39,052 nt of DNA from UBA1535 sp964371035. Its GTDB lineage: Bacteria; Bacillota; Clostridia; Tissierellales; Sedimentibacteraceae. Within the stretch, counting starts at the first letter, position 1; each line of letters starts with the position of its first letter. Positions 26,219 through 33,181 of the stretch are shown piece by piece. Where the stretch lies: positions 1-39,052 of the forward strand of contig CAYJLG010000026.1 in the NCBI GenBank assembly GCA_964371035.1, read 5' to 3'. The notes under the pieces were generated by a model. It saw only the letters and a list, made by a program, of their open reading frames with translations, searched no databases and was not told the origin of the DNA. Both the position numbers and the translations under genes were made by a program.

Positions 26219-27187
26219 TTGAGCGCTAATTCACAAAATGAAACAAGAACTTTGCAAGTTTTGTTTGTAGGGCTTGGCAGCATAGGAACTCGCCACCTTA
26301 AAAATTTATATGAGCTTTCAAAGCAAAAAGGAATAAATTTAAGTGTTCATGCACTTAGAAACTCGCTGAGCAGGGCTTTACCAAGCGACGTTAAAGCGCT
26401 AATTCAAAGTGAATTCACAAACGACACCATTAAAAACGCGCCAAATTACGATATAGTTTTTATAACAAACCCCACTGTAAATCACTATAGCGCTATGAAT
26501 TTGTTAAAGGACAAAACTAACAGCTTTTTTATAGAAAAACCTATATTTGAGCATTGCAATTACGAGCTTAGCGATTGCATAAACGAAGGACAAAAGGCTT
26601 ATATTGCCGCACCTATGCGCTATTGCAAAACCATGCTTGTTTTAAAAGAGATGCTCGCCAAATTAGAAGTATACAGTATAAGGGCTATATGCTCTTCTTA
26701 TTTACCCGATTGGCGAAAAGGCGTTGATTACACAAAAGTTTACTCTGCTCATAAAGAAATGGGCGGCGGCGTTGATATAGATTTAATTCACGAGTGGGAT
26801 TATTTAACACAGCTTTTCGGCGAGCCAAAAAAAGTGTGCTCTTTTAGCGGAACATACAGCCACTTACAAATTAACTCTTGCGATTTAGCTGTTTATATAG
26901 CACAGTTTGAAAAGCAATTGTGTGAGCTGCATTTAGATTATTTTGGCAGAGATTACAAGCGTATTTTAGAGCTTTACTGCAAAGAAGGAACCGTTATTGC
27001 AGACTTTGGCGCAGGCACTTTAACACTTGAAAACAAACAAGTAATTGACTGCACCGAAGAAGTAAACGAGCGCTATATAAGAGAGCTTGAGTACTTTTTA
27101 AACTATTATGAAAGCGATGAAGTTGAAAGTTGCAACACGCCACAAAGCGCTATAAAAACACTTAAAATTGCGCTTGGGGAGTTTTAA
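26219..27187 (+). CDS. Gfo/Idh/MocA oxidoreductase with canonical EKP motif
   Basis: The Rossmann motif is GLGSIGTRHLKNL. FFIEKPIFEH provides the canonical EKP Lys. SSYLPDWRKGVDYTKVYSAHKEMGGGVDIDLIHEWDY is typical of a sugar-dehydrogenase subgroup seen in surface-glycan loci. At 322 residues the length is normal. The start is TTG 26219 with AAGGAGG 9 bp upstream, 3 bp after the preceding paralogue. It probably oxidises or reduces a nucleotide sugar or free nonulosonate in this pathway. The substrate is not predictable from sequence alone. Confidence 0.82.
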   Translation: MSANSQNETRTLQVLFVGLGSIGTRHLKNLYELSKQKGINLSVHALRNSLSRALPSDVKALIQSEFTNDTIKNAPNYDIVFITNPTVNHYSAMNLLKDKTNSFFIEKPIFEHCNYELSDCINEGQKAYIAAPMRYCKTMLVLKEMLAKLEVYSIRAICSSYLPDWRKGVDYTKVYSAHKEMGGGVDIDLIHEWDYLTQLFGEPKKVCSFSGTYSHLQINSCDLAVYIAQFEKQLCELHLDYFGRDYKRILELYCKEGTVIADFGAGTLTLENKQVIDCTEEVNERYIRELEYFLNYYESDEVESCNTPQSAIKTLKIALGEF

Positions 27188-27266
27188 GCCAAAAGGCGAA
27201 TAGATTGCGAGGGCGAAAATAGATAGATTGTTTATATTTACCATTATGCAGTCCCTGAGGTGATTT

Positions 27267-27764
27267 ATGAACTTGCCAAAAAGAAAACAGCTACGTTTAA
27301 AAGATTATGATTATTCGCAAAGCGGTGCTTATTTTGTAACGATATGCACCCAAAACCAATTGCAAATTCTAAGTGAAATTTGTAGGGGTGGGGCTCTGCT
27401 CCTCCCGATTGGCGAAATATGCAAAGCGCAAATATGTAAAACAGAGCAACGGTATAACATTAAAATTGAAAAATATGTTATTATGCCAAACCATATACAT
27501 ATGATAATTTTCATTCTTAAAGAACGGGAGGAGCAGAGCCCCTCCCATACATTGTCGAATATTATATGTGCATTTAAATCTGTAACAACAAAACTATCTA
27601 ACGAAAACGACAATATTGTTGGGCGGAAAATTTGGCAGCGCTCTTACCACGACCATATTATAAGAAACGAGCATGAATATAAAAAAATATGGGAGTACAT
27701 TGAAACCAACCCACAAAAATGGGAAGATGATTGCTACCACGCAAAATCGTCCTTTACCTCATAG
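27267..27764 (+). CDS. REP-associated tyrosine transposase (RAYT, Y1 HUH family)
   Basis: This is a single-strand transposase-like nuclease of the TnpA-REP group. The opening RLKDYDYSQSGAYFVTICT, the HUH pair in MPNHIHM (His76, His78), the expected catalytic Tyr127 in WQRSYHDHIIRN and the closing EYIETNPQKW are all present. At 165 residues it looks intact. AGGTGA precedes the ATG by a few bases. The coding sequence contains two inverted copies of a 21-nt imperfect hairpin, in frame at residues 40-47 and 87-94, both in loops that vary in the family. It sits between the oxidoreductase and legF genes in the same direction without a terminator, so it does not break the locus. Confidence 0.88.
   Translation: MNLPKRKQLRLKDYDYSQSGAYFVTICTQNQLQILSEICRGGALLLPIGEICKAQICKTEQRYNIKIEKYVIMPNHIHMIIFILKEREEQSPSHTLSNIICAFKSVTTKLSNENDNIVGRKIWQRSYHDHIIRNEHEYKKIWEYIETNPQKWEDDCYHAKSSFTS
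27386..27406. repeat. REP-like hairpin, copy 1
   Basis: A 21-nt imperfect palindrome opening GGGTGGGGC and closing GCTCCTCCC around loop TCT (one T-T mismatch and one G-T pair). Its reverse complement matches copy 2 in 20 of 21 positions. It is read in frame as RGGALLLP. Confidence 0.7.
27526..27546. repeat. REP-like hairpin, copy 2 (inverted)
   Basis: A 21-nt palindrome opening GGGAGGAGC and closing GCCCCTCCC around loop AGA. It is inverted relative to copy 1 with 119 nt between, giving a BIME-like arrangement inside the transposase gene. It is read in frame as REEQSPSH. Confidence 0.7.
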
Positions 27765-27819
27765 CAATTGCAACAAAAAAATTACAACACCACAAAACTA
27801 AAAGCAAAGGAAGTTACTA

Positions 27820-28584
27820 ATGAAAAATGTGCTTATAACTATTTGCGCCAGAGCAGGTAGCAAAGGCTTTAAAAACAAAAACCTTAAAATATTTGCGGGC
27901 GAGCCATTAAGTTTTTACAGCTTAGCAGCGGCAGAGCTATTTATAATGCAGCGAAAAGATTTAAACATAGACGTTTGCCTTAACACTGATAGCGATATTT
28001 TAATTGATTTATTAAGCAAACAATACCCATATTTAACTATACTCCCCCGCCCTGAAGAGCTTTGCGGCGATGTTGTGCCCAAAATGCCGGTTTACCAAAA
28101 CAGCTTAGAGCGTATGGAGCAAATAAAGGGCAAAGTATACGATTATGTTATAGACCTTGATATTACAAGCCCCTTGCGCCAAGCACATGATATAAACGGC
28201 GCACTTTTAGTAAAAGAAGCACGTGAAGACTTGCAGCTTATATTCTCTGTTACAAACAGCAGGCGCACACCTTATATGAATATGGCAAAAGAAGTTGGCG
28301 ACCATGTTGAAAAAGTTATAGAGCATAACAACACAGCAAGGCAGCAAACCCCCACAGTTTATGACCTTAACGCCTCTATTTATGTTTTCGAGCGAAACTT
28401 TTTAAAAGAGAACGAAACAGGGTTTGTATGGGATGCAAAATGCGGCATTTACAAAATGTTTGACACCGGCATTATAGATATTGATTCCGAAGAAGATTTT
28501 GAGCTTATGCAGGCAATAGCCGAACATTTATACAAAACTTACGATGGTTTTGCGCAAATAAAAAACGCTATAAACAGCAAATAA
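27820..28584 (+). CDS. legF: CMP-legionaminate synthetase (acylneuraminate cytidylyltransferase family)
   Basis: The enzyme activates the nonulosonate with CTP to give the CMP-sugar donor. The CTP-binding N-terminal motif is ICARAGSKGFKNKNLKIFAG. DYVIDLDITSPLRQAHDI supplies the metal-binding Asp. DLNASIYVFERNFL and the closing TGIIDIDSEEDFELMQAI are typical of the CMP-Kdn/Neu/Leg synthetases. At 254 residues it is normal. AAAGGAAG lies upstream of the ATG. It is the last gene of the locus, 28 bp before a terminator. LegF rather than NeuA is inferred from the legB/C/G/I neighbours. Confidence 0.87.
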   Translation: MKNVLITICARAGSKGFKNKNLKIFAGEPLSFYSLAAAELFIMQRKDLNIDVCLNTDSDILIDLLSKQYPYLTILPRPEELCGDVVPKMPVYQNSLERMEQIKGKVYDYVIDLDITSPLRQAHDINGALLVKEAREDLQLIFSVTNSRRTPYMNMAKEVGDHVEKVIEHNNTARQQTPTVYDLNASIYVFERNFLKENETGFVWDAKCGIYKMFDTGIIDIDSEEDFELMQAIAEHLYKTYDGFAQIKNAINSK

Positions 28585-28612
28585 ACTTTGTTTAATTACC
28601 CTAAAAAATATC

Positions 28613-28645
28613 AAGGTGAGCGCTCAAATGAGCGCTCACCTTTTT
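28613..28645. terminator. Terminator of the legionaminic-type locus
   Basis: AAGGTGAGCGCTC (28613-28625) and GAGCGCTCACCTT (28630-28642) form a perfect 13-bp stem around AAAT, followed by a T run. An A-rich stretch upstream may let it also stop the convergent mrp operon. Confidence 0.92.
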
Positions 28646-28714
28646 CATGCAATTTATTTATATTTCAAAATGCCTCTATTACATCCTTCTGCATTGCATT
28701 TACATAGAAAAAAC

Positions 28715-30307
28715 CTAAAACCCCACAAAAACTATAGTAGTTATAAAAAACACAAGCATGGCCATTACAATTTGCTGAAAATTAAGCGAATACTTTTGAA
28801 ATTTATATATATATGGTTTTTTTGCAATAATAAATTTATAAATTAAGTAACAAGCTGCCATCATAACAAAGTATATAACAATTTTTTGCGCATATGAAGC
28901 AATGCTAATTTCATAAGGTTTATCTGCTATAAAGCTTACTGTTTCTTGGCCAAAAACTCCGCCAAATAAGCACACAATGCTTAAAAGCAACAATGCAATT
29001 TTCTTTGGTATATTAATATTTTGCGCACTTAATGCCCCTTGCTTTTCACCGGGCAATATATGCAAAATTTTAATAAAAGATAAAATTGTACCTGCATTTA
29101 TAATATGCATTATATATTCAGCAGGCAAACCCTGCGCCCCGCTTTGCATAAAATATTTAGAAACACTGCCGTTAAAAAACGGTGCGCCTGTAATGCCTAA
29201 AACGCCAATTATCACGCCAAAGCCCGCAAACGGTAATGTTTTTAAAACCCCATGCATTTTTCGTATGTCCCTTGTTTGGTAGCTTTTAATAATTATACCG
29301 GCCGATAAAAATAAGAGAGATTTAAAAAAAGCATGGTTAATTAAATGGTAAAATGCCCCTGTTTTAGCCATTTCACTGTCCATACAAAAGCCAAGTGCAA
29401 TTAAGCCTATTTGCGAAATAGTGTGAAATGCCAAAATCAACTTGAAATCTGTTTGCACAATTGCCATTACAAAGCCGCATATAGCCGTTATGCTTGCAAT
29501 AACAGCGAAGTAATCGGCTATATCCAGCACAGGCGAAAACAAATTAAACATTACAAAAAACAAATAGATGCCGTTTTTTACATAAAGCCCCGATAATATT
29601 GCGCTTACTATGCTCGGTGCACTCGGTGTTCCATGCGCCCTTGGTAGCCAGCTGAAAAGCGGAAAAAACGCACTTTTAAGGCATATACCCGTCATCATAA
29701 AAGCAAACGGCATTATAAGCTCTTGCTTTGGCACTTCACTTATAACAAGGCTTATTTGCTCTATTGAGAGCACCCCGAACACTTTATACATATACCCAAC
29801 GCCAAAAAGGTAAAACACCATGCAAACAACTTGCGATAGCAAATATATCATGCCGTCGTAAATAGAGCGCGCCTCACGTTTAAACATAATCAATATGGCA
29901 ACAACAACAGTTGCTACTTCAAGCAAAACATATATATTAAATAAATCGTCCGATAAAAAAACACCGCACAAAAGCCCTTGCAATATTAAAAAAAGCATTG
30001 CAAATTCACGGCTAAAAAATGCATCGTTTATACTGTATACGAAGCATATTCCAAATAAAATTATGCTTAGCGCTATTAAAATAAATGTAGTTTTATCGGC
30101 TGTTAAGCTTATGCCTAAAATTATATCTTCCGCACCCAAAAGCACTCTTATTTTTTCGCCTTGCCCTAAATTGAAAAGTGAAAAGCAAACAGTAATTAGC
30201 ATTATTATTTCAACAATAATAACATTAAATTTCAAAATTACTTTCGGCAGTAAATATATTATTACGCCCGATAAAATAGGCACAATTACAAAGCTTGCCA
30301 ATATCAT
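28715..30307 (-). CDS. mrpD: Mrp antiporter subunit D (NuoN/NuoM-like)
   Basis: This is a proton-translocating membrane subunit homologous to the antiporter-like subunits of complex I. It has about 14 membrane helices in 530 residues. Conserved stretches include FMMTGICLKSAFFPLFSWLPRAHGTPSAPSIVSAILSGLYVKNGIYL and LAFHTISQIGLIALG, which hold the channel-lining Lys and His positions. It is the only large antiporter-type subunit in the operon. The ATG overlaps the mrpC stop by one base (TAATG). It is last in the operon, and the strong terminator at 28613-28645 lies downstream. Confidence 0.9.
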   Translation of the reverse strand: MILASFVIVPILSGVIIYLLPKVILKFNVIIVEIIMLITVCFSLFNLGQGEKIRVLLGAEDIILGISLTADKTTFILIALSIILFGICFVYSINDAFFSREFAMLFLILQGLLCGVFLSDDLFNIYVLLEVATVVVAILIMFKREARSIYDGMIYLLSQVVCMVFYLFGVGYMYKVFGVLSIEQISLVISEVPKQELIMPFAFMMTGICLKSAFFPLFSWLPRAHGTPSAPSIVSAILSGLYVKNGIYLFFVMFNLFSPVLDIADYFAVIASITAICGFVMAIVQTDFKLILAFHTISQIGLIALGFCMDSEMAKTGAFYHLINHAFFKSLLFLSAGIIIKSYQTRDIRKMHGVLKTLPFAGFGVIIGVLGITGAPFFNGSVSKYFMQSGAQGLPAEYIMHIINAGTILSFIKILHILPGEKQGALSAQNINIPKKIALLLLSIVCLFGGVFGQETVSFIADKPYEISIASYAQKIVIYFVMMAACYLIYKFIIAKKPYIYKFQKYSLNFQQIVMAMLVFFITTIVFVGF

Positions 30308-30660
30308 TATAATTGCTCCATCCTTTTCTTTCTCATTTGCTCTAAATCAGATGTTCCGTATATATGGTATATATTCGTAAACATTACAAGAGCTATTGCC
30401 GTTATACCAACACCAATTACAATTGCTGTAATCATCAAAGCTTGCGGCAAAGGGTCGGCTACATTATTTTGTGCGCCCTCTACCGCTATTGGCGCAACAT
30501 CCTCTACATCTGCATATATGCTTAAATAGAACATAACCGCTGCAACTTCTGTCATTCCAATGCATATAATGCTTTTCAATATCCTTCTGCTTGAAAATAT
30601 TCCCGCAAGGCCTATAAAAAACAAAATAACCGCAACATTTTCCCCTGTTATAAATTCCAT
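30307..30660 (-). CDS. mrpC: Mrp antiporter subunit C (NuoK-like)
   Basis: A small 117-residue protein with three membrane helices. It is homologous to NuoK, with the family features LIGLAGIFSSRRILKSIICIGMTEVAAVMFYL and PLPQALMITAIVIGVGITAIAL; the latter, DPLPQALMLTAIVIG-like, is diagnostic of MrpC/MnhC. It acts with MrpD in the Mrp membrane arm. The loop YADVEDVAPIAVEGAQNNVA is a little longer than usual. The gene starts 12 bp after mrpB. Confidence 0.92.
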   Translation of the reverse strand: MEFITGENVAVILFFIGLAGIFSSRRILKSIICIGMTEVAAVMFYLSIYADVEDVAPIAVEGAQNNVADPLPQALMITAIVIGVGITAIALVMFTNIYHIYGTSDLEQMRKKRMEQL

Positions 30661-30672
30661 AAAGCTCTCCTT

Positions 30673-31338
30673 TTATGTATCTTCATAGTGCACGAAACGA
30701 AAAAACACAATGCTTAAGCCAAAAAACACTTTTAAGCCTATTAGCAAATTCATTGCCACTAAATATATAGGGTTTTGCTGTGGATATTGCAAATATAAAT
30801 TGCTTGCGGCAAACAAGAGCGCAAGTATTGTTAAGCTTAAAAACAAGTATTTTTCCAGTATTTCATACCTATGAATGAAAATTGTTTTATTAGGATTGAC
30901 GAGATAAACGCATATAAACGCCGAGCTAAGCGCTGCGCCGCCTTGAAAACCGCCGCCCGGTGATAAATGCCCGCTAAAAATAATATACATACCAAGCACT
31001 ATTATAGTAGGCACAATAACCGCGATATTGCCGGGGTTTGCTTTTTTCTTTAAAGGCTGTGTTACAACATTATGCTCGTGCATGGAAAAATGTATAACAC
31101 CTATAACGCTCACAAGCAACATTAATGCCTCAAAAATTGTATCGTATATTCTGTAATTTAAGTAAATACTGGTAACGGCATTTTCCGCATAAGTTTGCAC
31201 ATTATAAAGTTTTAAAACCGCACTTGAAATTTCGCTGGTTTGCGGCTCGCTCATCATATTTGTAATATAAAGAGAAACTACACATGCCAATATTGCAAAC
31301 CCATACCCAACTATTTTGTTTGCAGATAATTTTTTCAT
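30673..31338 (-). CDS. mrpB: MrpB-type subunit with an MbhE-like N-terminal part
   Basis: Residues 1 to about 95 hold two helices and YDTIFEALMLLVSVIGVIHF, resembling the last helices of MrpA (MbhE). Residues 105-221 are the MnhB domain, with FSGHLSPGGGFQGGAALSSAF. The gene therefore corresponds to a fusion of MbhE and MbhF, as seen in membrane-bound hydrogenase-type Mrp modules. At 221 residues it is longer than a stand-alone MrpB (about 140). ATGAAAAAA starts 4 bp inside the end of the DUF4040 gene, with GAGGGAGAAGAGG upstream. Confidence 0.82.
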   Translation of the reverse strand: MKKLSANKIVGYGFAILACVVSLYITNMMSEPQTSEISSAVLKLYNVQTYAENAVTSIYLNYRIYDTIFEALMLLVSVIGVIHFSMHEHNVVTQPLKKKANPGNIAVIVPTIIVLGMYIIFSGHLSPGGGFQGGAALSSAFICVYLVNPNKTIFIHRYEILEKYLFLSLTILALLFAASNLYLQYPQQNPIYLVAMNLLIGLKVFFGLSIVFFRFVHYEDT

Positions 31339-31883
31339 TCCTCTTCTCCCTCTTGCTGAATTTCAAATTCAACTTTTTGTGCGCTCTCGCCTTTAAGAAG
31401 TAATGCCTGTATCATCTGCACGTGCTTTTCTGTTTTTAGCCCGTATATTTTAACTTTACCGCTCTCTTGCTTTTGCAAAATCAAATCGTAAATATGCTCG
31501 CTTGCTATTTCATCCGGGCTTTGTGATGTAAAAACAGTTTGCGCTTCAAGCTCTTGCAATTGGCAGTATTCCATTATTTTTACAATAACGTCTTGCATAT
31601 GCCTTCTAAGGCGCAAATCACTTGATTTTTTAAGCTCGCTTGACGTTAAATATATATAAAAACTGCGGTGTTTTTTAAGCGCCACTATATATAAAATTGT
31701 TGATAGCGCACTGCCTATTATGGCTTCGGCAAGGGCAACGTCCGGCGCATGGTATAAAAGATAACAGAAAGAGGCCAATAGCGAAAAAACGCCCATGGCA
31801 ACTATAACCCTTTTATAACTGCGGCTTATAACAATAAATAATGCTACCGCTATCATCGCAATAAACACAAATTTATCAATCAT
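31335..31883 (-). CDS. DUF4040 (MbhD-like) subunit with a soluble C-terminal extension
   Basis: The first 70 residues (three helices, with YHAPDVALAEAIIGSAL at 44-60) match the DUF4040/MbhD domain, equivalent to helices near the C terminus of MrpA. Residues 72-182 form a soluble charged extension (basic near 85-95, then helical, then IYGLKTEKHVQMIQALLLKG and an acidic tail) that I do not recognise. ATG 31883 is preferred over the first in-frame start at 31943. It overlaps the mrpG stop by 8 bp, has AGGACGAAAAGGG upstream and begins MIDKFVFIAM. The operon position matches mbhD. Confidence 0.82.
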   Translation of the reverse strand: MIDKFVFIAMIAVALFIVISRSYKRVIVAMGVFSLLASFCYLLYHAPDVALAEAIIGSALSTILYIVALKKHRSFYIYLTSSELKKSSDLRLRRHMQDVIVKIMEYCQLQELEAQTVFTSQSPDEIASEHIYDLILQKQESGKVKIYGLKTEKHVQMIQALLLKGESAQKVEFEIQQEGEEE

Positions 31884-32187
31884 TACCCTTTTCGTCCTCC
31901 TCTTGCTGTATTTTATAGCCCGAGAAAAAAGCCGACGAGGCAATTGAAGACGTTACAATAGGGTTAATTATGCACATTATAGCTATAATAAGTAACACTT
32001 TTAGTGTAAACAAATTAAAGCCGCTTATAAAAGCTACGCCAACTAAAACAGTAATAAGGCCAACTGTGTCTATATCTGCCGCACTTAAAATTCTTGCATA
32101 AAAATTATGAAACCTAAAAATACCAACTAAGCCCACAATTATAAATAGCACGCCTATTGTTATAAGTATATACCCTATAGCTTGCAT
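31876..32187 (-). CDS. mrpG: Mrp antiporter subunit G
   Basis: A small 103-residue three-helix protein of the PhaG/MnhG/YufB family. The characteristic stretch VGLVGIFRFHNFYARILSAADIDTVGLITVLVGVAF, with the RFxxxYAR and D-T-GL motif, is clear at about 20-55. The C terminus is a short charged tail (GYKIQQEEDEKGND). AAAAGGAGAGG precedes the ATG, 15 bp after mrpF. Confidence 0.92.
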   Translation of the reverse strand: MQAIGYILITIGVLFIIVGLVGIFRFHNFYARILSAADIDTVGLITVLVGVAFISGFNLFTLKVLLIIAIMCIINPIVTSSIASSAFFSGYKIQQEEDEKGND

Positions 32188-32202
32188 TTGCCTCTCCTTT
32201 TC

Positions 32203-32457
32203 TTATTTATTACCCTTTTTTAAAAACGCAGAAAGCGATGTTGTTCCAACAAACCCAAGCAGTGCCAAAACTAACGCAATATCTAAATAAAAATTGCTTT
32301 CTGCTATGAAAGCCGTTAAAATAATAATAATTATTATTTTACTGCTTATTAGCGATAACGATAAAAGCCTATCCCATAAAGACGGCCCAATAAACAAACG
32401 CACAGCGCTAAATATAGTTGTAATTACAAGCACAAAAATTATAATTTGAATAAACAC
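32203..32457 (-). CDS. mrpF: Mrp antiporter subunit F
   Basis: An 84-residue three-helix protein of the MnhF/MrpF family, with VRLFIGPSLWDRLLSLSLISSKIIIIIIL; the GPxxxDR motif is diagnostic. It starts with GTG immediately after the mrpE stop (TAAGTG), with AAGGAG overlapping the mrpE end, so translation is coupled. Confidence 0.92.
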   Translation of the reverse strand: MFIQIIIFVLVITTIFSAVRLFIGPSLWDRLLSLSLISSKIIIIIILTAFIAESNFYLDIALVLALLGFVGTTSLSAFLKKGNK

Positions 32458-33006
32458 TTAATTCTCCTTTTTTTGCTTTTGCATTAAAAGCACTTGCTTT
32501 TCAAAACTTTCACAAGGGCTTTCACCCTGCAAATCGTGCAAACATAAAACCGTTACGCTACCATTTGTATTCTCAAGCGTAATTGTGCCGGGCGTTAATG
32601 TTATTGATGAACCTATAATGTTTTGCAAATACTTATCTTTTATATCTTTGTGAATTTTTGTTTTAATTATATTAGGTTTAATATTTCCTGTAATAATTGA
32701 TACAGTGGCTTTTATTCCGCTTTTATAAACCGCAAGCAGTAAATAAAATGCATATTTAATTAATTTAAAAGGCGGTAAATAAAATGTTTTTGCAAAATCA
32801 ATATCAAGCGCCTTGCATGAGAAATTAATTGCAAAAGTGCAAACAAAAGCACCTATAATTATATTAAGTATTTCTATATTTTCGGTAAGAATAACCCAAA
32901 TAGCCATTAGCGGCAGAGCAATTGCAAAATTATAAAATATTTTTTTCAAAACCCCACCACTTTCTTTTATAATATAAATTATTATGCGTTTAAATAATTT
33001 TACCAT
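32458..33006 (-). CDS. mrpE: Mrp antiporter subunit E
   Basis: A two-helix membrane protein of the MnhE family, first in the operon. Residues 21-60 hold two hydrophobic helices. The cytoplasmic part has SITLTPGTITLENTNGSVTVLCLHDLQGE, the family signature (SITLTPGT). The first in-frame start is ATG 33006, but an internal TTG at residue 26 would match the usual start and length of about 160 residues better. The ribosome binding site does not decide between them. A TATAAT on the minus strand at 33029-33024 could be the -10 of the operon promoter, with a weak -35. Confidence 0.88.
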   Translation of the reverse strand: MVKLFKRIIIYIIKESGGVLKKIFYNFAIALPLMAIWVILTENIEILNIIIGAFVCTFAINFSCKALDIDFAKTFYLPPFKLIKYAFYLLLAVYKSGIKATVSIITGNIKPNIIKTKIHKDIKDKYLQNIIGSSITLTPGTITLENTNGSVTVLCLHDLQGESPCESFEKQVLLMQKQKKEN

Positions 33007-33116
33007 AAATTTATCACATTTTCATTATATTTTTGGATTTTTTATTGTTTTAACTCAAGTGCCTATTTTTACACACTTTTATTTATTAATTGCTAAAAAA
33101 TAATTCAGTTTATATA

Positions 33117-33144
33117 TTGTAAAACACTTAAAATATGATATACT
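33117..33144 (+). promoter_or_regulatory. Promoter of the MFS-galM unit
   Basis: TTGTAA (33117-33122), a 16-bp spacer and TATACT (33139-33144) lie 37 bp before the MFS gene. An alternative -10, TATAAT at 33156, lacks a -35. Confidence 0.5.
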
Positions 33145-33181
33145 GAATTACATAATATAATTACTATATAAGGATTTCTTT

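Noticed and set aside
28616..28846. Plus-strand frame of 76 codons beginning in the terminator after legF
   Set aside because: It starts inside the terminator hairpin and runs antisense to mrpD; no ribosome binding site.
29895..30380. Plus-strand frame of 161 codons opposite mrpD/mrpC
   Set aside because: It is antisense to two well-recognised membrane genes and rich in Ile/Lys/Ser, as expected from a shadow frame.
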